A stretch of 64,000 nt of DNA from assembly GCF_005747095.1 (NCBI RefSeq), contig NZ_SWLG01000001.1, positions 124,001 through 188,000 of the forward strand. Reading direction: 5' to 3'. This DNA comes from Exobacillus caeni (GTDB lineage: Bacteria; Bacillota; Bacilli; Bacillales; Guptibacillaceae). Below, one piece after another: positions 53,729 through 61,991 of the stretch; position 1 is the stretch's first letter, and each line of letters begins with the position of its first letter. A program made the position numbers and the translations under genes. The notes beneath the pieces are model-generated. The model was not told the origin of the DNA. It searched no databases and saw only the letters and a program-made list of their open reading frames with translations.

Positions 53729-54661
53729 ATGAAGTTCAAATGGGCTTTGATAGCAGTAGTTTTAAGTATTGTTACTGTCCTGACAGGATGTGAACCATTA
53801 ACAGTTTTAGATCCAAAAGGACCTCAAGCTGAAAGGCTTGCCGGTGACATTATGCTTACGATTTGGATCATGTTAGGAATCGTACTAGTCGTTTTTACAT
53901 TATTAATTGTCATGTTAGTGAAGTACCGCGCTTCCAAACAACCGGAAGAATATGAACCACCTCATATTGAAGGTAACAAATGGGTGGAAGGAATTTTTGT
54001 TGGGATCCCGATTATTATCATCGCAGTTCTATCGTTTATTTCTGTCCAGAGTAACTATATCGTTGAAAGTGCACCGGAAGGATACGGGGATAAAGAACCT
54101 TTAGTCGTTTATGCTTCATCTTCTGACTGGAAATGGCATTTTAGTTATCCGGAACAGGGAATTGAGACGGTTAACTATCTTAATGTCCCAACAGATCGTC
54201 CGCTTGAGTTTAGATTATATTCATACGGCCCGATCACAAGCTTTTGGATTCCTCAGCTTGGCGGTCAAAAGTATGCGATGAACGCCCATGTAACAAAGCT
54301 TCATCTTGCAGCTGACACTCCTGGCGAATATATGGGTCGAAATTCAAACTTCAGTGGTGAAGGTTTTGCTGAAAATAAATTTGATGTGACAGCGATGACG
54401 CAGGACGAATTTGATGAGTGGGTAGATGAGGTAAAAGATACTGCAAAACCTCTTAGCGAAGAAAAGTTTGAAGAACTGTTAGAACCAGGTCATCTCGGAA
54501 GGTTAACGTTCACCGGTACTCACTTAGACTTCTCTCCGGCTCCGGAACACCACATGGATGGATCTGAAGATGGGGAAGACGGCCACATGGAAGCCGATGA
54601 ACATCAATCAGCTTCATCAGAAGAAAGTTCTAGCCAGGGCCACAACAAACATAACGAATAA
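53729..54661 (+). CDS. qoxA: Cytochrome aa3-600 quinol oxidase subunit II
   Basis: A 310-residue lipoprotein subunit. The lipobox is VLTGC (about residues 18-22), two TM helices follow (about 38-64 and 85-105), and then the cupredoxin-like periplasm-facing domain. The CuA ligands of cytochrome c oxidases are absent, which marks it as a quinol oxidase. The C-terminus is very acidic and His-rich. ATG 53729 follows GAAGAGGTG; the upstream frame to 53684 has no site. It heads qoxABCD. Confidence 0.94.
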   Translation: MKFKWALIAVVLSIVTVLTGCEPLTVLDPKGPQAERLAGDIMLTIWIMLGIVLVVFTLLIVMLVKYRASKQPEEYEPPHIEGNKWVEGIFVGIPIIIIAVLSFISVQSNYIVESAPEGYGDKEPLVVYASSSDWKWHFSYPEQGIETVNYLNVPTDRPLEFRLYSYGPITSFWIPQLGGQKYAMNAHVTKLHLAADTPGEYMGRNSNFSGEGFAENKFDVTAMTQDEFDEWVDEVKDTAKPLSEEKFEELLEPGHLGRLTFTGTHLDFSPAPEHHMDGSEDGEDGHMEADEHQSASSEESSSQGHNKHNE

Positions 54662-54722
54662 AACTTACTGGAAAGTGACCAGTTTTTAACTAAGATTTTA
54701 TTTCCGAAGGGAGTCAATACGT

Positions 54723-56666
54723 ATGGAGTTCTTTGAACGGTTTGCCATACCGAATCCAAGTTTTGCTATATATGCATCGATGGTGGCTGCTGGTATTACA
54801 ATGATTGCTATCGTCGCTGGTTTAACATATTTTAAAAAATGGGGTTACCTCTGGCGTGAATGGTTAACAACGGTTGACCATAAGCGGATCGGTATCATGT
54901 ATCTCATCTCTGCTTTGTTAATGCTATTCCGAGGTGGGGTAGATGCGATCATGATGCGTGCCCAGCTTGCTGTTCCAGATAACACCTTGCTGGATGCACA
55001 GCACTATAACGAAATTTTCACTACCCACGGGGTCGTAATGATCCTGTTCATGGCGATGCCATTTATCATGTTCTTTATGAACCTTGTAGTTCCGTTGCAA
55101 ATTGGGGCGCGTGACGTTGCGTTCCCACGCTTGAATGCACTTAGCTTCTGGCTGTTCTTCATGGGTGCGATGCTGTTTAACATCTCATTCATGGTCGGCG
55201 GTTCTCCTGATGCAGGGTGGACTTCCTACTTCCCGCTTGCAGACAACGAATTTAGTAAGTCTGTAGGAACGAACTATTATATGATCGCGATTCAGATTGC
55301 TGGTATCGGTACATTGATGACAGGGATAAACTTCATCACTACGATACTTAAAATGAGAGCACCTGGTATGAAGTTAATGCAAATGCCTATGTTCACCTGG
55401 TCTTCTCTTATCGCGAACGTCATCATCGTTTTTGCATTCCCGGTGCTAACCGTAGCACTTGCGATGGGAACGATGGACCGTTTGTTTGGAACCAACTTCT
55501 TTACAATTGATAATGGCGGAATGTCCATGCTCTGGGCCAACATTTTCTGGGTATGGGGACACCCTGAAGTATATATTCTGATCTTACCGGCCTTCGGTAT
55601 TTACAGTGAGATCTTCTCAACGTTCTCTCGCCGTAATCTATATGGCTATAAGTCTATGGTCTGGTCCATGGTGCTTATCTCGCTTCTATCATTCTTAGTC
55701 TGGGCTCACCACTTCTTTACAATGGGGCAGGGAGCTTTCACAAACAGTATCTTCTCCATTACAACAATGGCGATTGCTGTGCCGACTGGAGTTAAAATTT
55801 TCAACTGGCTGCTTACGCTCTGGAAAGGTAAGATCGAGTTTACGACACCGATGCTCTATGCGATCATGTTTATTCCGCTTTTCACACTTGGCGGGGTTAC
55901 CGGGGTAATGCTTGCGATGTCTGCGGCTGACTATCAGTATCATAATACGATGTTCTTAGTCGCTCACTTCCACAATGTAATTATTCCTGGTGTCGTATAT
56001 GCGATGCTTGCTGGCCTAACGTATTACTGGCCAAAAATGTTCGGATTCATGTTGAATGAAAAAATCGGTAAATGGACAGTATGGACGCTTTCAATCGGCT
56101 TTGTATTAGCCTTTATGCCGATGTACATCACAGGTTTAGACGGTCAGGCTCGTCGGTTGTACACCTATTCAGAATCAACTGGATTTGGTCCGTTGAACAT
56201 GGTTTCGTTCGTCGGAGCAGCCATCATGGCAGTCGGATTTGTCTTGATCGTATATAACATCTATTATAGCGTTCGGTACGCTTCAAGAGATATCAGTGCT
56301 GATCCGTGGGATGCACGTACGTTGGAGTGGGCTACACACACACCTATTCCTGAATACAACTTTGCGATCACACCTGAAGTGAAATCAAGTGAAGCTTTCT
56401 GGGATTCTAAGAAAAACGGCCATGTGTTGTTCAAAGGAAACTATGAAAAAATCCACATGCCAAATAACAGCGGTATGCCGTTTGTTATGAGTATTATTTT
56501 CTTTATATGGGGCTTCTCACTCATATTCAGCCTATGGATTCCAGCGATCGTTGCAACACTAGGAATCTTTGCATGCTTGACGCTACGTTCCTTTGAAAAA
56601 GATCACGGCCATTATATCTCTGTGAAAGAAATTGAAGACACAGAATCAGAATTGCGAGGTGCCTAA
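54723..56666 (+). CDS. qoxB: Cytochrome aa3-600 quinol oxidase subunit I
   Basis: A 647-residue, about 14-helix catalytic subunit. It holds the heme a / heme a3-CuB centre: [13 protein letters not shown], the CuB histidine and cross-linked tyrosine in [17 protein letters not shown] and AHFHNVI. It reduces O2 to water using menaquinol while pumping protons. ATG 54723 follows GAAGGGAGTCAATACGT. It is 61 bp after qoxA and 2 bp before qoxC. Confidence 0.96.
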   Translation: MEFFERFAIPNPSFAIYASMVAAGITMIAIVAGLTYFKKWGYLWREWLTTVDHKRIGIMYLISALLMLFRGGVDAIMMRAQLAVPDNTLLDAQHYNEIFTTHGVVMILFMAMPFIMFFMNLVVPLQIGARDVAFPRLNALSFWLFFMGAMLFNISFMVGGSPDAGWTSYFPLADNEFSKSVGTNYYMIAIQIAGIGTLMTGINFITTILKMRAPGMKLMQMPMFTWSSLIANVIIVFAFPVLTVALAMGTMDRLFGTNFFTIDNGGMSMLWANIFWVWGHPEVYILILPAFGIYSEIFSTFSRRNLYGYKSMVWSMVLISLLSFLVWAHHFFTMGQGAFTNSIFSITTMAIAVPTGVKIFNWLLTLWKGKIEFTTPMLYAIMFIPLFTLGGVTGVMLAMSAADYQYHNTMFLVAHFHNVIIPGVVYAMLAGLTYYWPKMFGFMLNEKIGKWTVWTLSIGFVLAFMPMYITGLDGQARRLYTYSESTGFGPLNMVSFVGAAIMAVGFVLIVYNIYYSVRYASRDISADPWDARTLEWATHTPIPEYNFAITPEVKSSEAFWDSKKNGHVLFKGNYEKIHMPNNSGMPFVMSIIFFIWGFSLIFSLWIPAIVATLGIFACLTLRSFEKDHGHYISVKEIEDTESELRGA

Positions 56667-56668
56667 CT

Positions 56669-57265
56669 ATGGATATTAATCACTCGCTGCCATTAGAATA
56701 TAGCACGGAAGAGAATCGGTTAAAGATTTTTGGCTTCTGGATTTTCCTTGGTGCGGAGATCATGCTGTTCGCTACACTTTTTGCAGCCTATTTCACGCTG
56801 TATAACCGTACAGCTGGAGGTCCGGACGGAGCTGAAATCTTCCAGATCACGCCTGTATTCCTTGAGACGATATTGCTTTTAACAAGTAGTTTTACGATTG
56901 GGCTCGGAATTCACGCGATGCGTCTTGGAAGGGTAAAAGCGATGATGGGATTCTTCATCGTCACCCTGTTACTTGGTCTTGGGTTTTTAAGCGTTGAGGT
57001 TTTTGAATTCATCACGTATGTGCATGAAGGTGCAGGAATTCAAACAAGTGCCTTCACTTCTAGCCTGTTAGCAACGTTAGGAACACACGGGGCACACGTA
57101 ACGCTTGGTTTCTTCTGGGGATTATTCATCTTGATCCAGGTGAAAAAGCGCGGGTTAACTCCTGCAACAGCTAATAAGTCCTTTATCTTTTCGCTTTACT
57201 GGCACTTCCTGGACGTAGTATGGATCTTCATTTTCAGTTTCATCTATTTGAAAGGAATGATGTAA
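56669..57265 (+). CDS. qoxC: Cytochrome aa3-600 quinol oxidase subunit III
   Basis: A 198-residue, five-helix subunit III with the family segments FWIFLGAEIMLFATLFAAYF and GTHGAHVTLGFFWG, and W-H-FLDVVW near the end. It supports the assembly and stability of subunit I. It begins 2 bp after the qoxB stop, with AGGTGCC as its site, and ends 1 bp before qoxD. Confidence 0.95.
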   Translation: MDINHSLPLEYSTEENRLKIFGFWIFLGAEIMLFATLFAAYFTLYNRTAGGPDGAEIFQITPVFLETILLLTSSFTIGLGIHAMRLGRVKAMMGFFIVTLLLGLGFLSVEVFEFITYVHEGAGIQTSAFTSSLLATLGTHGAHVTLGFFWGLFILIQVKKRGLTPATANKSFIFSLYWHFLDVVWIFIFSFIYLKGMM

Positions 57266-57266
57266 G

Positions 57267-57551
57267 ATGAGTGAATTGTTTCCCTTCAAACAGGTAATGG
57301 GATTTGTCTTTTCAATGGTATTGACGGCAGTTGCGTTGGGCGTGTATTTCTTTGACATGTCATTTGCAGTCGGTATGACAGTACTGCTTGTCACAGCATT
57401 TTTGCAGGCCGGCCTTCAGCTTGTCGTGTTCATGCACGCAGGTGAAACAGAAGACAAGGGTGCCATTTATACAAACGTATACTATGGCCTCATCATAGCA
57501 CTGGTTACCGTATTCGGTACATTGCTAGCGATGGTCTGGGATATGGGATAA
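57267..57551 (+). CDS. qoxD: Cytochrome aa3-600 quinol oxidase subunit IV
   Basis: A 94-residue three-helix subunit IV (prokaryotic COX4 family), with PFKQVMGFVFSMVLTAVAL and LQLVVFMHAGETED. It starts one base after the qoxC stop with the site AAGGAATGATG overlapping the qoxC end. It ends the operon; a terminator follows. Confidence 0.92.
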   Translation: MSELFPFKQVMGFVFSMVLTAVALGVYFFDMSFAVGMTVLLVTAFLQAGLQLVVFMHAGETEDKGAIYTNVYYGLIIALVTVFGTLLAMVWDMG

Positions 57552-57561
57552 AATAAATTTT

Positions 57562-57593
57562 AAGGGGAGTACCTTTACGGTGCTCCTTTTTTC
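57562..57593 (+). terminator. Terminator of qoxABCD
   Basis: AAGGGGAGTACC and GGTGCTCCTTTT with a 5-base loop and a T-run. Confidence 0.88.
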
Positions 57594-57707
57594 TGCTTAA
57601 AAACAAAAAATTTGCAGCATGTCGTTACGTAACGCAGCAGCAAATTTTATAGATTAAGTATATAGGCAGCTTACACCTTTTGGTTCGTTAAAAGGCTTGC
57701 CGTATAA

Positions 57708-57959
57708 TCAGTTCTTTTTATGTGGAAGTGGAGTTACAGGGACTCCTTTGTAACTTTTCTCAAGCATTTCTTCCGTAGCAGCAAAGAAAAGTCCGATGAG
57801 GAAGATAAATACTGCACCTGTTACCGTTCCGATTCCGATCGACATTAAGAAATCGAAACCGCTTACAACAAATCCGGTTAGAAACATAATGATTCCCAAT
57901 GCAAGGACTGATCCGCCAACGAACTTTGTAGCATTTACTATGTTTGTTCTAGATTCCAT
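57708..57959 (-). CDS. Two-helix small membrane protein, unknown
   Basis: An 83-residue protein with two glycine-rich helices (about 15-33 and 36-60) and a polar end (GVPVTPLPHKKN). It is probably a hypothetical inner-membrane protein; I do not recognise a family. ATG 57959 is chosen because AAGGGG lies 9 bases before it; ATG 57968 is only next to the site. It converges with the qox operon. Confidence 0.6.
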   Translation of the reverse strand: MESRTNIVNATKFVGGSVLALGIIMFLTGFVVSGFDFLMSIGIGTVTGAVFIFLIGLFFAATEEMLEKSYKGVPVTPLPHKKN

Positions 57960-58151
57960 AATCTTCATCCCCTTTGTTACAATTATCAGATTTATTCACA
58001 AATTTGTCAAATACTTTTCATGGTTTGTACATATTTATTTTATCTTTTTTTGTTTTGGTTAGTATTGGGTTTGGGAATTGGGGGAGATCGGTGCTGGGAT
58101 ATTGAAGGGGATGGGAGAGTGGAATGGATGCAGGCTCCTGGCTAGCGGAAA

Positions 58152-58331
58152 AGGACATCTGTTCCGCTATTTCTCGAAATGAGAGTGTTTTTTGAATGAA
58201 AGAGGACATCTGTTCCGCTATTTGCCGATTTGGCCAGGAAAACAGACGGTTTTAGTGAAATAAGTGATCATATGTCCTATAATTTTTCAAACAGAGGATA
58301 TTTGCTTAAATAGAGGATCATATGTCCTATA
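58152..58331. repeat. 180-bp four-unit palindromic repeat element, copy B
   Basis: Units at 58152 and 58203 read AGGACATCTGTTCCGCTATT; units at 58258 and 58308 are inverted (AAATAgAGGATCATATGTCC). Spacing is 51, 55 and 50 bp, as in copy A at 19712-19891, and the total length is the same. The centre (CCAGGAAAAC...GGTTTT) also resembles copy A (CCTGGAAAAC...ATTTT). The element ends 2 bp before the stop codon of the minus-strand gene at 58334. The remaining 57960-58151 part holds nothing I can name. Confidence 0.82.
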
Positions 58332-58333
58332 AA

Positions 58334-58996
58334 TTAGTCAGCAACGGTCTCTGTTCTTAATTTGTAAGTTCTTGCTCGCGCTTTTCCGTTTGCAATGCAC
58401 AAAACTTGCCGGTCAAGCATCTTATGCAAAATTCTTCGGGTGTGACGATCGCTTACTTTGAGGTGTTTGGCAATCTCATGCGGAGTAAATGGACGCGGCA
58501 ATCGGCGGGCAAAACGGACGATCTCAGCTTCCACCCAGGACAACTGCAATTGAACTTCATCTGACAAAAACTTTCCAATGAAAGCTAAAATAAGCTGCTG
58601 GCATCTTTTGGGTTCATCCTTTATAGATAAATAAGCGATCGGCAATATCGTCCATCCGTCGAGTGCTAACAAGGAATGCCGCCAGCAAAGATCTTTAAAC
58701 CGCCTTACATCAAGATCCCTGGCATGAGGTCCGAATCCCTGGATCTCAATACATCCTTTACTGTCTTTTGGCTTATATGCAAGGTCAAGGTAACGGTAAC
58801 CGTCATGGAAATCACGAACTTCCCATTCAGGGTATAAATGGTCTAAGTTTCCGACTGTTGGATACCAGACTGCACGCAAAAACTCAACAGTTCCATGTCC
58901 AAGTCCTTTTTCTAAGAACTCAAGCCTTCTAGGGTTTTTCTCTTCTAAAATATTTGCCTGAAGCCATTCTTCATATGCTTGCTCAAATTTAATCAT
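58334..58996 (-). CDS. Putative PD-(D/E)xK nuclease-like protein with winged helix
   Basis: A 220-residue protein. Residues 55-122 resemble the Vsr/DUF559 endonuclease fold: YLDLAY with D71, then IEIQG with E84 and Q86, H91 in GPHARD, R98-R99, and the GWTILPI strand. The E-x-Q in place of E-x-D or E-x-K is a possible weakening. Residues 168-215 form a winged helix-turn-helix (FTPHEIAKHLKVSDRHTRRIL). It thus pairs a possible nuclease domain with a DNA-binding domain. ATG 58996 follows GAAGGGAGTTAAGT. The palindromic repeat element B begins 2 bp after its stop codon. Confidence 0.6.
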   Translation of the reverse strand: MIKFEQAYEEWLQANILEEKNPRRLEFLEKGLGHGTVEFLRAVWYPTVGNLDHLYPEWEVRDFHDGYRYLDLAYKPKDSKGCIEIQGFGPHARDLDVRRFKDLCWRHSLLALDGWTILPIAYLSIKDEPKRCQQLILAFIGKFLSDEVQLQLSWVEAEIVRFARRLPRPFTPHEIAKHLKVSDRHTRRILHKMLDRQVLCIANGKARARTYKLRTETVAD

Positions 58997-59183
58997 TACT
59001 TAACTCCCTTCTTTTCTAAAATTTTTTTGTGAAAATCGCATCAAGACTCTCTCAGTTTTCAATAAAGAAACTTCGTAACTACTTTTCTACCATTTACTAC
59101 AAATTCCTTTATTTAAATTGTTATAGTGAAAATAGGAGAGCGGCAAGGTAAAAGGTAATTGCCGTGAAAATATGAAAAGGCCC

Positions 59184-59206
59184 CTTAGTGGATTTAATCC
59201 ACTAAG
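59184..59206 (-). terminator. Terminator of the P450 gene
   Basis: Perfect palindrome CTTAGTGGATT-T-AATCCACTAAG. On the minus strand it is followed by GGGGCCTTTTC. Confidence 0.75.
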
Positions 59207-59229
59207 TGACCTCGTTAAAAAATTTCTAG

Positions 59230-60432
59230 TTAAGTATCCAACTCTACCTCAAGCACTCCAAGCCCTCTCAGTAAAAACACCTGTCTAAATTGAGGCGGGG
59301 ATGTGTTTTCTGCTAAATGGATATCTGGAAAAGCGATTAGCAGTTTCTCGATTGCGATTTTTCCTTCTAAACGCGCCAGTGGAGCACCCAGGCAAAAGTG
59401 TATTCCGAACCCAAATGCAACGTGCGGATTATTTTCTCTAGTTATGTCAAAATCCCCGGCTTTGTTAAACTTTTCTTCATCACGGTTTGCTGAACTTAAG
59501 GATGCTAACACAAGGTCGCCACGCCGAAATGTTTTTCCGTGAAATTCCAGGTCTTCTTCGGCCCAGCGAGCAGTCGAGAAGTCAACAGGGCTATAATAAC
59601 GAAGCCCTTCTTCAACAGCCGTTTCAATAAAGGAGAAATCTTCTTTTAGTTTTTCTAGCTGATCTGGGTGTTCAAATAGAGCAAACATGGTGTTAGCGAT
59701 TAAGTTAACTGTCGTTTCGTGACCGGCGATGATAAGCAGCACAATCATGGAATATAGCTCATCTTTGTTTAACTGTTCGCCTTCTTCCTCTGCCTGGATC
59801 AGCTTTGATATTAAGTCATCTCCCGGATTATCTTTTCGTTCTTCAAAAAGGTAGGTCAAATATTCAATGAAAGCCGTTACATCTTCTTCAAAGGTGTTGG
59901 CCAGATTATCGACCGCAGCTACAATCGTGTTTGACCATTTCCTGAATTTGTCGCGATCTTCGGAAGGTACTCCAAGTAGTTCACTGATCACGATAATCGG
60001 AAGCGGAAATGCATAATCATTTATTAAGTCGATCGGTCCTTTTTTTTCCTTCATCTTTAGCAATAATTCATCAGCTATTTCAGCAATTCTTGGTTCTAGA
60101 TTCTTGATGGTTTTGGGGTTAAAGTATGGCTGGACAAGTTTTCGGAGTCTTGTATGGTCAGGCGGATCAACATCTAGCATCATGTTTCGGAACACAGATA
60201 ATATCTTGCTCTGTTCTTCATCAGAAGAACCAGAAAAGAATTTAGATTGGTCTTTTATGAAACTCGATTTTTTCAGTACCTCTTTAACATGGTCGTATTT
60301 CGTAACGATCCATGAGGTTTGGCCGTTTTCGTGAGACATGGCAAAAATCGGATCTTGTTGGCGCAATTTTTCGTAAAAGGGATACGCTCCTACTTTAAAG
60401 TTAGATTTAAAAACTGTTTCCGTATCTATCAT
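59230..60432 (-). CDS. Cytochrome P450 (CYP107-like)
   Basis: A 400-residue bacterial class I P450. It has the I-helix motif LIIAGHETT, the K-helix E-x-x-R (EEGLRYY) and the heme loop FGFGIHFCLGAPLAR with axial C347. It resembles the CYP107/CYP109 groups that hydroxylate steroids, fatty acids or macrolides; substrate unknown. It needs a separate ferredoxin and reductase; YumC could supply electrons. ATG 60432 follows AGGAGGATACTAG. A TetR-type operator and a promoter lie just upstream. Confidence 0.93.
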   Translation of the reverse strand: MIDTETVFKSNFKVGAYPFYEKLRQQDPIFAMSHENGQTSWIVTKYDHVKEVLKKSSFIKDQSKFFSGSSDEEQSKILSVFRNMMLDVDPPDHTRLRKLVQPYFNPKTIKNLEPRIAEIADELLLKMKEKKGPIDLINDYAFPLPIIVISELLGVPSEDRDKFRKWSNTIVAAVDNLANTFEEDVTAFIEYLTYLFEERKDNPGDDLISKLIQAEEEGEQLNKDELYSMIVLLIIAGHETTVNLIANTMFALFEHPDQLEKLKEDFSFIETAVEEGLRYYSPVDFSTARWAEEDLEFHGKTFRRGDLVLASLSSANRDEEKFNKAGDFDITRENNPHVAFGFGIHFCLGAPLARLEGKIAIEKLLIAFPDIHLAENTSPPQFRQVFLLRGLGVLEVELDT

Positions 60433-60455
60433 CTAGTATCCTCCTAACAGTGGTA

Positions 60456-60473
60456 TGACTGGCTAGTCAGTCT
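60456..60473. promoter_or_regulatory. TetR-type operator in the P450 promoter region
   Basis: GACTG-GCTAGT-CAGTC inverted repeat, within TGACTGGCTAGTCAGTCT. It matches the common TetR/AcrR operator TGACTGACTAGTCAGTCA at 16 of 18 positions. It lies between the -10 box and the ribosome binding site. No tetR gene is in the window. Confidence 0.65.
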
Positions 60474-60479
60474 GGCTTT

Positions 60480-60508
60480 ATTATAAAAGGCTGGAATAGG
60501 AAACACAA
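60480..60508 (-). promoter_or_regulatory. Sigma-A-type promoter of the P450 gene
   Basis: On the minus strand TTGTGT (60508-60503), 17 bp, TATAAT (60485-60480). The TetR-type palindrome starts 7 bp beyond the -10 box. Confidence 0.65.
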
Positions 60509-60515
60509 ATATAAA

Positions 60516-60589
60516 AGGCTGCTTAAGCAAGAATTAAACAACTTCACTAAAGGTAAATTAGTGTAAAATTCTTCGCTTTAAGACAGCCT
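60516..60589 (-). terminator. Long hairpin terminator of rex
   Basis: AGGCTG-TTAAGC-AGAATT pairs with AATTCTTCGCTTTAAGACAGCCT, and inside it CACTAA/TTAGTG. On the minus strand the stem leads into TTTTATATTTG, 24 bp downstream of the rex stop. Confidence 0.65.
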
Positions 60590-60612
60590 CGTTAATTAGA
60601 CGTAACCTCAAG

Positions 60613-61248
60613 TCACATCGGCAAATTATTAATAAAATAGATCAATGTCTGCAATTCAGCAGCAAGGTCGATCTGGTGAAGTTTTATTTGGTCCGGTACA
60701 GATAGCCTTGCGGTTGTAAAATTTAATATTCCCTTAACGCCAAGATCTATCATTCGGTCTGAAATAAGTTGGGCTGCAGCAACTGGTACGGTTAAAATTG
60801 CAACGGTAACATCCGGCTTAAGCCGATCATTTATTTCGTTAATATGATAAACGGGTACTCCGTCAATTTCTTTTCCTACCTTTTTTGGGTCAACATCAAA
60901 GGCCATCTCGATTTTTGGACTGTTTCTTTTTAATAGACTGTACTTTAAAAAAGCGGTCCCTAAATGGCCGACTCCGATCAATGCTGCTTTTGTCTCTTTA
61001 TCCTCTGCAAGCAGTTTTCCTAAAAGCCTGATTAACCTGGATACATTATAACCGTTTCCTTTACTTCCCTTTATTTGAAAATAAGAAAAGTCTTTGCGAA
61101 TAATAGCTGAGTCAATTTTTAAAGCATCGCTTAATCCGCTGGACGAAATGAATTTAGTACCGTTTTCTTTTAGTTCTTTGGCATACTCATAGTACATTGG
61201 CAGACGCTTAATAGATGCATTAGGTATTTTTATGGCCTTTTTTCTCAT
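60613..61248 (-). CDS. rex: Redox-sensing transcriptional repressor Rex
   Basis: A 211-residue repressor. The N-terminal winged helix (1-80) has ALKIDSAIIRKDFSYFQIKG, and the NAD(H)-binding Rossmann domain has ALIGVGHLGTAFL. It binds TTGTGA-n6-TCACAA DNA when NADH is low and lets go when NADH rises, so it couples NADH/NAD+ to respiration and fermentation genes. ATG 61248 is chosen because TGGAGGATTCCTC precedes it; the longer frame to 61308 has no site. A Rex box lies before the qox operon. Confidence 0.9.
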   Translation of the reverse strand: MRKKAIKIPNASIKRLPMYYEYAKELKENGTKFISSSGLSDALKIDSAIIRKDFSYFQIKGSKGNGYNVSRLIRLLGKLLAEDKETKAALIGVGHLGTAFLKYSLLKRNSPKIEMAFDVDPKKVGKEIDGVPVYHINEINDRLKPDVTVAILTVPVAAAQLISDRMIDLGVKGILNFTTARLSVPDQIKLHQIDLAAELQTLIYFINNLPM

Positions 61249-61313
61249 GAGGAATCCTCCAACAAGATTACAAGAATTATTACTGGTAGTTAAAAATGCA
61301 TACCGCATCTTCT

Positions 61314-61347
61314 ATTATATTCCTCTTGATGCTAGTTTCACAGTGAA
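61314..61347 (-). promoter_or_regulatory. Promoter of rex with overlapping palindrome
   Basis: On the minus strand TGTGAA, 17 bp, TATAAT. The -35 box overlaps an 11-bp palindrome TTCACAGTGAA (61337-61347), which may be an operator of an unknown regulator. It is not a Rex box. Confidence 0.5.
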
Positions 61348-61381
61348 TTTTTTTAGAAGATTTGTAGGTCTCTTCCGGCTT

Positions 61382-61714
61382 TTACTGTTTTTTCTTGGCG
61401 AGCATTTCAAGAATCTCACGAAACGGTTTTAACTCTTCCTGTGAAAGCGGGGTTCCACCATAGTGCAAATCGTTTCTGTTTAAAATTTCCCTAAGGTCTA
61501 AGGGGCCTGTATCAGGGGCTTCTGTTAATCCCAGTATGTAATCAACAGAAACCATGTATAAAGAAGCGAGCTTGAGACATTTATCTATCGGTGGCTGGCG
61601 AGTCTGAGATTCGTATCCGGCATACGAGGACTTAGCGATTCCAATTTGGCTGCATACATAATCCATTGTCCAGTATCTAGATTTTCTTAACTCTCTTAAA
61701 CGTTTTCCGTACAA
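61382..61714 (-). CDS. XRE-family helix-turn-helix regulator
   Basis: A 110-residue protein. The XRE HTH occupies about residues 4-60 (LRELRKSRYWTMDYVCSQIGI, KSSYAGYESQTRQPP). The rest is a short helical tail (LSQEELKPFREILEMLAKKK). It resembles phage- or ICE-type repressors and SinR-like proteins. It starts at TTG 61714 after AGGAAAAGGT and is divergent from the ERF-like gene, the usual arrangement of a repressor and the gene it controls. It ends close to the rex promoter. Confidence 0.85.
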   Translation of the reverse strand: MYGKRLRELRKSRYWTMDYVCSQIGIAKSSYAGYESQTRQPPIDKCLKLASLYMVSVDYILGLTEAPDTGPLDLREILNRNDLHYGGTPLSQEELKPFREILEMLAKKKQ

Positions 61715-61755
61715 ACCTTTTCCTCCATTCCATTGCGAATATTCTTCTTGTAAAA

Positions 61756-61785
61756 AGTATAAAACAAAAATTCGCTTAAAGTAAA
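61756..61785 (-). promoter_or_regulatory. Promoter of the XRE gene
   Basis: On the minus strand TTTACT (61785-61780), 18 bp, TATACT (61761-61756). Confidence 0.5.
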
Positions 61786-61837
61786 CATAGAATTATATTT
61801 AGCATTTGTTTAAAATACTAAAAAACCTATATAATCA

Positions 61838-61866
61838 TTGATTTATTGGGCGTTTTGGTATATAAT
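61838..61866 (+). promoter_or_regulatory. Sigma-A-type promoter of the ERF-like gene
   Basis: TTGATT, exactly 17 bp, TATAAT, with a TG-like extension before the -10. It is 126 bp before the start codon, which leaves a long leader. Confidence 0.7.
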
Positions 61867-61991
61867 GGGTATGTAGGTTTTTAAAGGTAACCTATAGATG
61901 AGTGGATCTTTTTGTTCACTTTTAAGATAACTACTAGCGTGTGAATATTCATGCTTTGCTATATATATTTTCTTATCAGGGAGGCAATACA

